Positions 1 to 8,815 are shown, numbered from the stretch's first letter. The stretch: 55,623 nt of DNA from Alphaproteobacteria bacterium (GCA_002400495.2 NVQL02000057.1:1-55623); one strand, 5' to 3'. The notes: generated by a model not told the origin, from the letters alone. Made by a program: numbers and translations.

Positions 1-1075
1 CCTGACGAGTGATCTCGGATATGGATGTTGAGAGCTCTTCGGCGGCAGCGGCTACTGTGCCGACATTGGTTGACGCTTCTTCTGAGGCGCTGGAAGCTGC
101 ACTGGCTTGCTCGGATGTGGCGTTTGAAATGCTGGACAATGCGTCTGCGGTGTTTTTCATATCTGAGCTGTTTTTGCTGACATTCTCAAGCCCATCAGTG
201 ATGGTGGATCTGAATTCTGAAATTAAGCCATCAATATAAACTTGACGCTCTTGGCCAGATTTGCTGGTGGCATCTTTTTCGACTTCAAGAGCTTTTTGCC
301 CAATGGCAGTTTGGCGGAAACCTTCGACGGCTTTGGCCATTTCGCCGATTTCATCACTGCGGTCTTGGTCGCTAACCTCGGCATCTGTATTGCCTGCTGA
401 AAGGTTTTGCATGGCGTTGGTGATGTTGCTAATGGGGGTGACGATTGAATTGATTATTCTATAAGCGACCGCCACAATAACCAGAAATAGGATAATTGAA
501 ATGATGAGAGGGACTTGCAGATCGGCGAGGAAAGCCGTTACCACATCATCGGTGTAGACGCCTGTGCCGACGATGAAATCCCACGGGGCGAAGCGGTCTA
601 CATAAGAAACTTTGGCGATGGGGGTGTTGCTATCGGGTCTATCCCATTTATAGCCCACAAAACCCTTGCCTGTGGCATTGATGACTTTCATCATTTCTTG
701 GAAAATGTAAACGCCATCAGGATCTTGTAAGCCTGAAAGATCTTTGCCGTTCAGTGCGGCTTTGGCACCATGGCTGATCATGACGTTATTGGAATCGTTA
801 ACCCAAAGATAGCCGCTTGTGCCATAGCGTAATTTGGAAATTATTTCTAAGGCAGTTGTTTTGGCTTCTTGCTCGGTTTTTGTGCCCGCTTTAAACTCAT
901 CATAATTGGTTTTAATGATGGAAATGGATTGCTCAACAATCGGGATGAGGGCTTGCTGGTTTAAGTTATGCCGAACGTTATATTCATTATAGAATCCATA
1001 ACCCAGAGATGAGAAGAATATCAAACTAAATAGAATTAGTAAGCTATATAGTTTCGATTTGACAGTGTTAAACAT
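1..1075 (-). CDS. Methyl-accepting chemotaxis protein, Cache-HAMP type (3' part outside window)
   Basis: Reading from the ATG at 1075 towards position 1 gives about 358 residues with no stop, so the C-terminal signalling domain continues beyond the left edge. Residues 8-27 form a first membrane helix. A periplasmic single-Cache domain follows (motifs such as GTSGYLWVNDS and FVGYKWDRP), then a second helix near 190-208, a HAMP linker (IVTPISNITNAMQNL), and the start of the methylation helices, rich in Ala, Ser and Glu. Family knowledge: such receptors sense small ligands in the periplasm and control CheA. The ligand cannot be told from sequence; single-Cache domains often bind short organic acids. 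The gene is transcribed away from the rhodanese gene. Confidence 0.9.
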   Translation of the reverse strand, partial: MFNTVKSKLYSLLILFSLIFFSSLGYGFYNEYNVRHNLNQQALIPIVEQSISIIKTNYDEFKAGTKTEQEAKTTALEIISKLRYGTSGYLWVNDSNNVMISHGAKAALNGKDLSGLQDPDGVYIFQEMMKVINATGKGFVGYKWDRPDSNTPIAKVSYVDRFAPWDFIVGTGVYTDDVVTAFLADLQVPLIISIILFLVIVAVAYRIINSIVTPISNITNAMQNLSAGNTDAEVSDQDRSDEIGEMAKAVEGFRQTAIGQKALEVEKDATSKSGQERQVYIDGLISEFRSTITDGLENVSKNSSDMKNTADALSSISNATSEQASAASSASEEASTNVGTVAAAAEELSTSISEITRQ

Positions 1076-1227
1076 AGTGAAGGGAGCCTTAGTTGTTTTG
1101 AATTGTCTTATATGTTTAACCAAAATAGTAAACAAATCGTAATGACCTATTGGTTTACCCTATAGTGTTCAAGTATTAGTCTTAAAGTTGAATGCTAATT
1201 TTTACTTGATTTTAGGGAAATTTTCAC

Positions 1228-1249
1228 TATATTAGAAAAAACTAATATA
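1228..1249. promoter_or_regulatory. Perfect 8-bp inverted repeat upstream of the rhodanese gene
   Basis: TATATTAG and CTAATATA are separated by six A residues. The palindrome ends 18 bases before the rhodanese start codon and just upstream of its AAGG ribosome-binding site at 1257-1260. It could be an operator or a leader hairpin; its A/T content makes chance formation possible. Confidence 0.35.
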
Positions 1250-1267
1250 AAAAAATAAGGATATGAA

Positions 1268-1540
1268 ATGACGTTTGAAATTGTAGCTCTTGAAGATATT
1301 GGCGGTGATACCCTGCTAGACGTAAGGGAAATTGGTGAATTTGAAGCTGGGTGTTTTGACAATGCGCAGCATGTTGCTTTGTCTAAATTAAGTCTAACTG
1401 TAGATGTGATGCAGGGCTTTGACAAAACTCATACATATATACTTTACTGTGTAAAAGGTATGCGGGCGCGTAATGCCGCGCAAATAATGCGTGATGGTGG
1501 GTTTGAAAATGTATGTTTGCTCGATAGAGGTTACACATAA
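1268..1540 (+). CDS. Small single-domain rhodanese-like protein
   Basis: The 90-residue product is a bare rhodanese domain. It has the LLDVRE motif near residue 17, the EFEAG(C) stretch that follows it, and an active-site loop YCVKGMRA near residue 60 in which Cys is the expected persulfide-forming residue. Stand-alone rhodanese domains move sulfane sulfur or act as carriers in sulfur metabolism; the acceptor here is unknown. The loop CVKGMR fits the sulfurtransferase rather than the phosphatase class. An AAGG element lies 7 bases before the ATG. The gene appears monocistronic: the MCP gene is divergent and cutC starts about 70 bases downstream. Confidence 0.85.
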   Translation: MTFEIVALEDIGGDTLLDVREIGEFEAGCFDNAQHVALSKLSLTVDVMQGFDKTHTYILYCVKGMRARNAAQIMRDGGFENVCLLDRGYT

Positions 1541-1611
1541 TACCATTTTATTAAGAAGCTAGACAAATTTTGCGCAGTGAATAATGTGATCATGACTGAA
1601 ATGAGGGCATT

Positions 1612-2346
1612 ATGAAGTTGGAAATTTGTGTTGGTTCGGTGGTGAGTGCCATTAACGCGCAAGCGGGCGGGGCTGACCGTGTTGAATTGTGCGATAACTT
1701 ATTTGAAGGTGGCACAACGCCGAGTTATGGGGCGATTAAACTATGTGCTGAGAGATTGTCGATTGGCATTATGGTGATTATTCGCCCGCGTGGGGGTGAC
1801 TTTTTGTTTAATGCCGATGAAGTGCAGGTGATGCTGGATGATGTGAAAATGGCAGGTGATTTGGGTGTGCAAGGTGTGGTGATTGGGGCTTTAAAGGCTA
1901 ATGGGCATGTTGATGTTGAATTGTGCAAGCGGTTGGTCGATGCAGCGGGGGATTTGGACATTACTTTTCATCGGGCGTTTGACATGGCGGTTGACTATGA
2001 GCAAGCTCTAGAGGATGTAATTGATATTGGCTGTTCGCGGTTGTTGACATCGGGGCAAGAAATTAGTGCGTTTGAAGGGGCTGAGCGGATTGCTCAGATG
2101 GTTGAGCAAGCTGGTGATCGGCTGGTTATTTTGCCTGGCGGGGGGATAAATGCCCGTAATATGCAGAAGATTATCGACATAACGGGTGTTTCTGAATTGC
2201 ATATGAGTGCGCATGTGAGCCAAGCGAGCGGGATGGACTATCAGCATGCTGCGGCTTTTATGGGTGGGGCGTTGCGCAAGGAAGAATTTTCAATCAGTGT
2301 GGCATCGGCCGAAAAGGTCGGGCAGTTGAAACAGATTATGAGCTAG
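1612..2346 (+). CDS. cutC: CutC family protein
   Basis: The 244-residue product has the usual CutC length and TIM-barrel sequence pattern: an N-terminal EICVGSV strand, AQAGGADRVELC, the RPRGGDF motif, a DITFHRAFD motif, the ILPGGGINARN strand and the ELHMSAH motif. CutC was described as a copper homeostasis protein, though its direct role in copper handling is disputed, so the function is uncertain beyond family membership. A GAGGG element precedes the ATG. The 3' end overlaps the converging triple-GNAT gene by 11 bases. A copper chaperone gene lies about 2.4 kb away. Confidence 0.92.
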   Translation: MKLEICVGSVVSAINAQAGGADRVELCDNLFEGGTTPSYGAIKLCAERLSIGIMVIIRPRGGDFLFNADEVQVMLDDVKMAGDLGVQGVVIGALKANGHVDVELCKRLVDAAGDLDITFHRAFDMAVDYEQALEDVIDIGCSRLLTSGQEISAFEGAERIAQMVEQAGDRLVILPGGGINARNMQKIIDITGVSELHMSAHVSQASGMDYQHAAAFMGGALRKEEFSISVASAEKVGQLKQIMS

Positions 2347-3925
2347 TTTTATAATTTGAAGCTCGAATCTCGAAATAAGGTAATTGTTGGTCATAAGCGT
2401 CGACGGTTCCCTGACGTGTGAGGCCAGCATTTAGCAAAGATTTTTGCGAGCCGATGTTATCGGCGTGGGTGACGGCATTTATGACGTCTAATTTAGCCAT
2501 TTCGAAGCCATATTTAACCAATTGTTTTGTGACCTCAGCAGCAATGGCTTGCCCCCAAAATTTTGGTTTGAGCCAATAGCCGACTTCGGCTGAATATGCG
2601 CCGTTTTCGGCTTCTATAGGTTTTAATAGTGCCATGCCAACACAGGTGTCATTGTCAAATATCATCCAATAGCCTAAATCTGGCTGTTGGCAGATTGTGG
2701 TCATGCGTGATAATTGCGCGGTCATTTCGTCATCTGAAAGTGCGTGTTCATAGACGTGTTTTTGCACTTCGGTATCTTGCATCATTTCGGACATATGATG
2801 GGTGAATTCGGTGCAATAAACCCACGGCAATAAAGTGAATCGCTCGGTGTGTAAAATGGGTTTGTTGGATTTTTCATGGTTTTTATTGGTGATTTTATAT
2901 TGTGGTAGGCTTTGGCCGTCTTCGATGGCATCGGCAATTTGGGTGAAGCCGATGTTGGTCAAGGTTTTTTGTGAGGCTATATTTTCGGCCTCTGCGGTGG
3001 CAACGATGTGGGGTAAGTTTAGTTGCTCGAAGGCGTAAGTGACGATGTGACCAGCGACCTCGGCGGCGATGCCTTTGCCCCAAAATTCTGGTTTGAGCCA
3101 AAAGCCGATTTCATAGGGCAATGGCTCATCTGCTGGGGTGGATTTGAGGAAAACGGTGCCGACAAATATATCTTGTGCGGCGCTCATGTCATAAATCATC
3201 CAGATGCCAAAGCCGCGCAATTGGTTGCTGGCAGTGGCCATTTTGGGTATGGCCTGATTGATAAAGCTATCTGAATAGGGCTGACCATTGACATATTTTT
3301 GCACTTCTGGTGATTTCATCATCCAGATCATCTGTTTGTTTTGTGTGGGGTTGTTGCGCCAAGGGATGAGCCTGAACCGCTTGGTTTGAATGGTGGGCTT
3401 GATGCATTGCATGTGATGAGGGTTGTTGATTATAAAGAATGGCAGGTCTTGCTCATAGGCTTTTATGTTGGTTTGGCGTTTGAGACCCGCCTTTTCGAGT
3501 GATTTTTGTGAGGCAATGTTATCCTCATGGGTGACGCCAACCACGCAGGGCAGGTTAAGCTCATCGAACGCGTATTTTACCATGCGGTTGGCAACTTCGC
3601 CTGCTATGCCCATGCCCCAATGGCTGGGTTTGAGCCAATAGCCTGTTTCATAATAGCCAAGGCTGGCTTCGGTGGGCAGGGCTTTGAGCAAGCACATGCC
3701 TGCGCAAATATCGTCTTGATATATCATCCACATGCCGAATTGATCGGTGGTGTTTTTTTGCATTTTTATGAAAGCTTCGGTAACTTCTTGATCCGAATAG
3801 GCATGGCCGCGAATGTATTTTTGCACGTCTTCATTTTGCATCATTTGGCGTAGATGCTGGTTTTGCTCAAGCGTGTTTTGCCACGGGTAAAGCGTGAAGC
3901 GTTCGGTGTGTAGTATGGGTTTCAT
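2336..3925 (-). CDS. Three tandem GNAT (RimJ/RimL-like) acetyltransferase domains in one protein
   Basis: The 529-residue product is three homologous units of about 175 residues. They begin with KPILHTERFTLYPW, KPTIQTKRFRLIPW and KPILHTERFTLLPW. Each has a YWLKP or FWLKP strand followed by the acetyl-CoA loop (HWGMGIAGE, FWGKGIAAE, FWGQAIAAE) and a DNIASQK- or ENIASQK-like motif. The third copy has lost the last Gly of the loop. GNAT enzymes acetylate amines using acetyl-CoA; RimJ/RimL relatives modify protein N-termini or small molecules, so the substrate is unknown. Its ATG overlaps the stop of the LytTR gene by one base, so the two are probably co-translated. Single-domain relatives are about 170-190 residues, so this is an unusual internal triplication. 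Confidence 0.9.
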   Translation of the reverse strand: MKPILHTERFTLYPWQNTLEQNQHLRQMMQNEDVQKYIRGHAYSDQEVTEAFIKMQKNTTDQFGMWMIYQDDICAGMCLLKALPTEASLGYYETGYWLKPSHWGMGIAGEVANRMVKYAFDELNLPCVVGVTHEDNIASQKSLEKAGLKRQTNIKAYEQDLPFFIINNPHHMQCIKPTIQTKRFRLIPWRNNPTQNKQMIWMMKSPEVQKYVNGQPYSDSFINQAIPKMATASNQLRGFGIWMIYDMSAAQDIFVGTVFLKSTPADEPLPYEIGFWLKPEFWGKGIAAEVAGHIVTYAFEQLNLPHIVATAEAENIASQKTLTNIGFTQIADAIEDGQSLPQYKITNKNHEKSNKPILHTERFTLLPWVYCTEFTHHMSEMMQDTEVQKHVYEHALSDDEMTAQLSRMTTICQQPDLGYWMIFDNDTCVGMALLKPIEAENGAYSAEVGYWLKPKFWGQAIAAEVTKQLVKYGFEMAKLDVINAVTHADNIGSQKSLLNAGLTRQGTVDAYDQQLPYFEIRASNYKTSS

Positions 3926-4680
3926 TAAATATAGCCTTCGGACCTTAAGGTTTTTAAGTATGTGGCACTGATTGGCAATTGATCGCCATTGGTGAGTTTG
4001 AGTAAGTTTTTGCGGCCATTTTTAACATGCGATTCAATGGCCGATTTTGCCACCCAATGCGAGCGATGGACAAGTTTGCCTTCTATGTCAGATTCATCCA
4101 ATTGTTTGATGGCATCGCTGATTTTATAAAGTATTAGTTTGCTGTGGGCGGTGGTTTGAATGCGTAGATAGTGATCTTCGGATTTTATGTAGAGTAGTTT
4201 GCCGCCGATGTTTTCAAGGAAATGCGGGGTGGTTTCGGGCGGGCAATTTTCCTCGTTATCGACACCTGTTTTGATGACCTGAGAAATGATCACATAGATA
4301 AGGATATATATGGACTGGCAAGTGATGGCCAATTGTAGCCAGAAATAAAATAGGCCGAGCCATGTATTGTGCAGGTTGAAGAACAGCAGATTGAGCAGCA
4401 ATATAAAGCCAAATAGTGGCAAGGTCATTAAAAAATTACACAGGCTGCCGACAAAGAAATAATGCCAACTCAGCTTGGGTGCGAAGAATTTTTCGATGAT
4501 GTTCCATGCCATATAGCTGACAATGAGGATGGCTGCCCAGTAAAAGGCTCGTAAGCTAAAATTCTGAATTTCATCGCTATTATAGGGGGCGATTTGGCCC
4601 AATATGAGCGCCATAATGAACATGATGGCATAGGGTAGGGCGTTGAATGATTTTAGTTTTTGAACGAATTTATGGTGCAT
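3925..4680 (-). CDS. Membrane-anchored LytTR DNA-binding regulator
   Basis: The first 135 residues hold about four hydrophobic helices. The C-terminal 95 residues form a LytTR domain: LLYIKSEDHYLRI, then KISDAIKQL, then LVHRSHWVAKSAI and a final LPISATYLKTLR. LytTR domains bind direct-repeat DNA sites. Here a membrane sensor part replaces the usual receiver domain, as in known small integral-membrane LytTR proteins. The signal and the targets cannot be read from sequence. The stop overlaps the start of the triple-GNAT gene, and the PCuAC gene ends 44 bases upstream, so a three-gene transcript is likely. Confidence 0.88.
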   Translation of the reverse strand: MHHKFVQKLKSFNALPYAIMFIMALILGQIAPYNSDEIQNFSLRAFYWAAILIVSYMAWNIIEKFFAPKLSWHYFFVGSLCNFLMTLPLFGFILLLNLLFFNLHNTWLGLFYFWLQLAITCQSIYILIYVIISQVIKTGVDNEENCPPETTPHFLENIGGKLLYIKSEDHYLRIQTTAHSKLILYKISDAIKQLDESDIEGKLVHRSHWVAKSAIESHVKNGRKNLLKLTNGDQLPISATYLKTLRSEGYI

Positions 4681-4724
4681 GAGTGCAGGATAGTGAAAAA
4701 ACCATCCTGCGCAAGTATTTTGAG

Positions 4725-5246
4725 CTATTTTTTAGCGTCAGATTTTCCCATGTCCATTTTGGAATGATCCATCTTGCTGTGATCCATATTCTGATGATCC
4801 ATGCTTTTTTCCATCGGTTGGCCGAATGGCATGACGTGGAATTTGGCGCTGGCGGTTGATTGGTCATCAAATGTAAAGTTAACTTCGACCATATTGCCTG
4901 CGGCGAACATATCTTTGTCTAATCTATACATCATCAAATGAAAGCCGTGCGGGTTAAAGCTTGTTGAGCCATTGGCTGGCACTTCGATGGCTTTCACTTG
5001 GCGCATTTTCATAATGCCATCGGCCATAATGTGGTTATGTAGCTCGATTTTTTTAGCGCCTTTGGTGGTGGCGGAAACGATGTTGAGAGTTTTATCTGTG
5101 TTGTTTTTAATTTCAAAAAAAGCACCCGCTACTTTATTGGGTGGAACCCATAGCCAGCTGTCGGTGATGACAATTTTATCCATTGCCAAGGCGATGTTGG
5201 TGAAAGCCAGTATGAAAATAGTGGCAAGGGTAAGAATTTTTTTCAT
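4725..5246 (-). CDS. Periplasmic PCuAC-family copper chaperone with Met/His-rich tail
   Basis: The 173-residue product begins with a signal peptide (MKKILTLATIFILAF...ALA). A PCuAC domain follows with the copper-site arrangement of this family: ELHNHIM, a Met about ten residues later, and the closing HLM of FHLMMYRL. The last 30 residues form a repeated Met/His/Asp tail (MDHQNMDHSKMDHSKMDMG), a second likely copper-binding segment. Family knowledge: PCuAC proteins deliver Cu(I) to the CuA or CuB sites of cytochrome oxidase, usually with SCO proteins; no sco gene is visible here. Residues 1-20 are presumably cleaved. It is the first gene of a minus-strand group with the LytTR and GNAT genes. 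Confidence 0.92.
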   Translation of the reverse strand: MKKILTLATIFILAFTNIALAMDKIVITDSWLWVPPNKVAGAFFEIKNNTDKTLNIVSATTKGAKKIELHNHIMADGIMKMRQVKAIEVPANGSTSFNPHGFHLMMYRLDKDMFAAGNMVEVNFTFDDQSTASAKFHVMPFGQPMEKSMDHQNMDHSKMDHSKMDMGKSDAKK

Positions 5247-5362
5247 TTTTTTACCTATTTATAAAATTAAGTCTATAAGCTAAAATATAGCAAAGTTAAA
5301 TTTATAATAGGCATAAACCGCGAAATAGACAATTTGTCGCAGTTTATAGGTGGATTGAAAAT

Positions 5363-6586
5363 ATGCAGCAGCGCAGGAATACGACAGCGGTTAAAATTGG
5401 TAATATTTTGGTTGGTGGAGGTGCGCCGATTGTGGTGCAATCGATGACCAATACTGATACGGCTGATATTGACGGCACTGTTAAACAAGTGATTGAATTG
5501 GCGCGTGCCGGCTCTGAACTTGTGCGTATAACTGTTGATCGTGATGAAGCGGCGGCGGCGGTGCCACATATTCGTGAGAAATTGGACAAAGCTGGCTTTG
5601 ACGTGCCATTGATTGGTGATTTTCACTATATCGGCCATAAATTGTTAGCTGACCACCCTGCTTGTGCCGAAGCCTTGGGTAAATACCGCATTAACCCCGG
5701 CAATGTTGGGTTTAAAAACCGCCGTGATACGCAATTTGGCTTGATGATTGAATGTGCGATTAAAAATAACAAACCTGTGCGCATTGGCGTGAATATGGGG
5801 TCGCTTGATCAAGAATTATTGACCAAATTAATGGGTGAGAATAATGCTTCGGCCAACCCGATACCTAATTATGAGGTTGCGCGTGAAGCTATGGTGCAAA
5901 GTGCGTTGGCGAGTGCGCGGCGCGCCGAAGAAATTGGCTTGAGTGCGGATAAAATTATTATATCCGGCAAAGTGAGTGTGGTGCAGGAAATGGTGGCGGT
6001 TTATGAAACCCTATCGAAACGCTGTGATTATGCTTTGCATTTGGGACTGACTGAAGCGGGCATGGGATCTAAGGGCATTGTTTATTCGGCAGCGGCTTTA
6101 TCGTGCCTAATTCAGCAAGGCATTGGTGATACGATACGGGTGTCGATTACCCCTGCGCCCAATGCATCGCGCACCGAAGAAGTGCTGGTGGCGCAAGAGA
6201 TTTTACAGGGTATGGGCGTGCGCTCATTTATGCCGATGGTGGTGGCTTGCCCGGGGTGTGGACGTACGACGAGCACGACATTCCAAAGCTTGGCTGAGGA
6301 CATTCAGGGTTATATTCGCGATCGTTTGCCGACATGGAAAGAAGAATATACTGGGTTTGAAGATTTAACTTTGGCGGTGATGGGTTGTATTGTAAACGGG
6401 CCTGGTGAGAGTAAAAACGCTAACATTGGCATTAGTTTGCCCGGTACGGGGGAGAACCCTGCTGCGCCCGTGTTTATTGATGGGGCGAAGGCTATGACTT
6501 TGCGCGGCGAGAATTTGGGTGCGCTTATCTCGGAATTCCAAGGGATTGTTGAGACTTATATTGAAGAGCATTATGATCGGAAATGA
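5363..6586 (+). CDS. ispG: 4-hydroxy-3-methylbut-2-en-1-yl diphosphate synthase
   Basis: The 407-residue product is full-length IspG (GcpE), the penultimate enzyme of the MEP isoprenoid pathway. It reduces MEcPP to HMBPP with a [4Fe-4S] cluster. The cluster ligands are visible as CPGC (Cys296, Cys299) and [10 protein letters not shown] (Cys342 with the following conserved Glu). The N-terminal barrel has the usual [12 protein letters not shown] start and the IGDFHY and RINPGN motifs. An AGGTGG element precedes the ATG. The stop codon touches the stop of the opposite-strand ispA gene with no bases between them. No insert domain is present, so it is the compact bacterial form. Confidence 0.97.
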   Translation: MQQRRNTTAVKIGNILVGGGAPIVVQSMTNTDTADIDGTVKQVIELARAGSELVRITVDRDEAAAAVPHIREKLDKAGFDVPLIGDFHYIGHKLLADHPACAEALGKYRINPGNVGFKNRRDTQFGLMIECAIKNNKPVRIGVNMGSLDQELLTKLMGENNASANPIPNYEVAREAMVQSALASARRAEEIGLSADKIIISGKVSVVQEMVAVYETLSKRCDYALHLGLTEAGMGSKGIVYSAAALSCLIQQGIGDTIRVSITPAPNASRTEEVLVAQEILQGMGVRSFMPMVVACPGCGRTTSTTFQSLAEDIQGYIRDRLPTWKEEYTGFEDLTLAVMGCIVNGPGESKNANIGISLPGTGENPAAPVFIDGAKAMTLRGENLGALISEFQGIVETYIEEHYDRK

Positions 6587-7489
6587 TTAGCTCTTACGGT
6601 TGTTGAGTAAATCTACTAATTCTATCAGCAATTTAGCTTTGTCGCCAAAAATGGCGACTTCTCGTTTGGCATCATTAATTGAAACCAACGCGGCTTTTTG
6701 CGCGGCTTCTAGGCCGATGAGTGAAACGAAAGTTTCTTTGCCAGCTTCCTCATCTTTATGGAGGCGTTTGCCGACCTCTGATTCGCTGCCTGTGACATCT
6801 AAAATATCATCGGTGATTTGGAAGGCTAAGCCAAAATGTTTGGCATAATTTTTAAGCGCTAATTGTTGTTGCTCGGTCGCGCCGCCAATGATGGCGCCTG
6901 CTTCACACGCATATTCGAACAAAGCGCCCGTTTTCTTTTGCTGTAGAGAAATAATCTCATCGAGGGTTAGGCTTTTCTTTTCGGCCTCTATATCATCCAT
7001 CTGCCCGCCAATCATGCCGTAGCGGCCTGAGGCTAGGGTGAGGACATGGATGAGCTTTAAGCGGGTGTTGGGGGGGATTTTTGGATCGGTGCTCATCATT
7101 TCAAAGGTTAACGATAAAAATGCATCGCCGACTAAGATGGCGGTGGCTTCATCGAATTGAATGTGGCAGGTTGGTTGGCCGCGGCGCAAATCATCATCAT
7201 CCATAGCAGGTAAATCATCATGGATGAGTGAGGAGCAATGGATAAGCTCGAGCGCGACAGCGGTATCGAGCGCATTGCTGACATCATCTTCAAAAAGATT
7301 TGCTGCGGCTAGAATTAAAAAAGGCCGTAGACGTTTGCCACCTGCCAATGCGCCGTAACGCATGGCTTCTTCTAGCTGATTTTTTTGTTTTTGACCTGCC
7401 AAAATTTCGGCAATGCGCGTTTCTATAACGACTTGGGTTTGGGCAAGTTGATCGGTTAAATTTGAGGCTGATAAGAATACGGGCGGCAT
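6587..7489 (-). CDS. ispA: Polyprenyl (farnesyl) diphosphate synthase
   Basis: The 300-residue product has both aspartate-rich motifs of trans-prenyltransferases: DDLPAMDDDDLRRG starting at Asp91 and TDDILDVTG near residue 232. GGKRLRP, which binds the diphosphate, lies at about 50-56. Length and first-motif spacing fit bacterial farnesyl (possibly geranylgeranyl) diphosphate synthase, which condenses IPP with allylic diphosphates for quinone and undecaprenyl lipids. Chain length cannot be fixed from sequence. It converges exactly on ispG, so two steps of the same wider pathway sit tail to tail. Confidence 0.94.
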   Translation of the reverse strand: MPPVFLSASNLTDQLAQTQVVIETRIAEILAGQKQKNQLEEAMRYGALAGGKRLRPFLILAAANLFEDDVSNALDTAVALELIHCSSLIHDDLPAMDDDDLRRGQPTCHIQFDEATAILVGDAFLSLTFEMMSTDPKIPPNTRLKLIHVLTLASGRYGMIGGQMDDIEAEKKSLTLDEIISLQQKKTGALFEYACEAGAIIGGATEQQQLALKNYAKHFGLAFQITDDILDVTGSESEVGKRLHKDEEAGKETFVSLIGLEAAQKAALVSINDAKREVAIFGDKAKLLIELVDLLNNRKS

Positions 7490-7800
7490 GCAAAATCCTT
7501 AAAGTATATTTAATATGCTTATTGCAGAAAAACAAATTTGGTGCAATAGTTGATAGTGGTTATGAAAGAAACAGTCTGTTTGCGGCGGCTTGATGGTTTA
7601 TAAGCAGGTTTTTGCCCGATTTTATAAAAAAGGCTAGATTTTTGAGCTGTTCGGAGTTATAACAGCGCAAATTCTTGATATTTGTTTTGAAACTATGGTT
7701 TTGAGGCAGTGTTTAACCAGTGTTCGTTTAACCAATGTTCGAATGCGAACAATATTTGCCCTTCGGTATATTGGGCTGATAATTTGATGGAGTCATTAAA
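7490..7800. other. Non-coding region between ispA and rpmF
   Basis: About 310 bases with no plausible gene. They must hold the ispA promoter on the minus strand and the rpmF promoter on the plus strand. The distal part is featureless AT-rich DNA. The last 100 bases hold a tandem 15-bp duplication and a palindrome, listed separately. No tRNA or clear terminator is seen. Confidence 0.6.
7711..7751. promoter_or_regulatory. Tandem 15-bp repeat and palindrome before rpmF
   Basis: GTTTAACCAGTGTTC at 7711-7725 is followed directly by GTTTAACCAATGTTC at 7726-7740, one mismatch in 15. Its end overlaps a perfect inverted repeat, TGTTCG-AATG-CGAACA, at 7736-7751. The array ends 49 bases before the rpmF start. 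It looks like a protein-binding site or promoter element; no regulator can be named. Confidence 0.45.
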
Positions 7801-7986
7801 ATGGCAGTACCTAAGTCGAAAATCACGCGCTCTAAACGTGGCATGCGCCGCTCTCATGATGCCTTGAAAAACCCAACTTATATTGAAGATAAAGACAGTG
7901 GCGAATTACGCCGTCCGCATCATATTGACCTGAAATCTGGTCAATATCGTGGTCGTCAAATTTTGAAAGCCAGCGAAGAGCTATAG
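7801..7986 (+). CDS. rpmF: 50S ribosomal protein L32
   Basis: The 61-residue basic product matches L32: [20 protein letters not shown] at the start and the [18 protein letters not shown] segment typical of alphaproteobacterial L32. It has no Cys residues, so it is the zinc-free form. It is a structural protein of the large ribosomal subunit. It stands alone, followed by a strong intrinsic terminator at 8014-8041, whereas in many proteobacteria rpmF sits with plsX and fabH. Confidence 0.97.
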   Translation: MAVPKSKITRSKRGMRRSHDALKNPTYIEDKDSGELRRPHHIDLKSGQYRGRQILKASEEL

Positions 7987-8013
7987 TCTTCACTTGGTTG
8001 AAATGATTTAAAG

Positions 8014-8041
8014 AAAGATAGCTTTGGCTGTCTTTTTTTTT
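8014..8041 (+). terminator. Intrinsic terminator of rpmF
   Basis: AAAGATAGC and GCTGTCTTT form a 9-bp stem (one G-U pair) with a TTTG loop, followed by a run of T residues from 8033. It lies 28 bases after the rpmF stop. Confidence 0.85.
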
Positions 8042-8113
8042 GGCTTTTTTTTTGACTTTATGCAAAGTTGAGTTAGGCTTTGGAAATGATAAATTAAATT
8101 GGGTGGAGTGATT

Positions 8114-8782
8114 ATGGATTGGACAGCATTATTGGCGATTGTTTTACCAACCTTTGTGACATTTTTTGTGGTGATTGACCCGATTGGGTTGGTGCCGTTT
8201 TATATGACCCTTACTGAGGGACAAAGCAAGAAGGCTAAGGCCAAAATCGCGCGGCGGTCGGTGGTGATTGCTACGGTTATTTTGACTATATTTGCTTTGG
8301 TCGGCAAGAATTTTTTAGAATTATTGGGCATTAGCTTATCGGCTTTTCGTATTGCGGGCGGCATTTTATTGTTTTTAATTGCGGTTGAAATGTTGTTTGA
8401 AAAACGTACAGAACGGCGCAAAAAGAATGTTGCCTCTGAAACTGATGATGATGAAGCAGAAGATGAAGACGAAGATGAGAATCGCGATGTGGCGGTGTTT
8501 CCGCTGGCTGTGCCGTTTTTGGCGGGGCCAGGCTCGATGGCAACGATTATTTTGTTGATGAGTAAATATGAAGGACAATGGCAGACGCAATTGGCTATTT
8601 ATGCCGTGATGCTGACTTGTTTGTTGACTTGTTTTATTATGTTTAGATTAAGTGGTAAGTTGGATAAAATAATTACGCCTAAAGTGACTAGGGTGGCGAC
8701 GCGGTTGCTGGGGGTTTTGTTGGCGGCGTTGAGCATTGAATTTATATTATCTGGTTTGCGGCAAAGTGTATTGTTTACCTGA
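8114..8782 (+). CDS. MarC-family integral membrane protein
   Basis: The 222-residue product has six predicted membrane helices in two groups of three, with FFVVIDPIGLVPFY in helix 1 and the FPLAVPFLAGPGSMAT motif starting the second half. Both are typical of the MarC/UPF0056 family, whose function is unknown (the old link to multiple antibiotic resistance was not upheld). Between the halves lies a strongly acidic loop, DDDEAEDEDEDEN. I chose the ATG at 8114 because GGTGGAG at 8102-8108 is a good ribosome-binding site; a TTG at 8099 would add five residues but lacks one. Confidence 0.88.
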   Translation: MDWTALLAIVLPTFVTFFVVIDPIGLVPFYMTLTEGQSKKAKAKIARRSVVIATVILTIFALVGKNFLELLGISLSAFRIAGGILLFLIAVEMLFEKRTERRKKNVASETDDDEAEDEDEDENRDVAVFPLAVPFLAGPGSMATIILLMSKYEGQWQTQLAIYAVMLTCLLTCFIMFRLSGKLDKIITPKVTRVATRLLGVLLAALSIEFILSGLRQSVLFT

Positions 8783-8815
8783 TGGGTATTGTTTGCGTGA
8801 TTTTTAGGGGGCGTT

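Noticed and set aside
7290..7535. Minus-strand 81-codon frame overlapping the ispA 5' end
   Set aside because: It is another frame of ispA with extension into the intergenic region; no ribosome-binding site or family.
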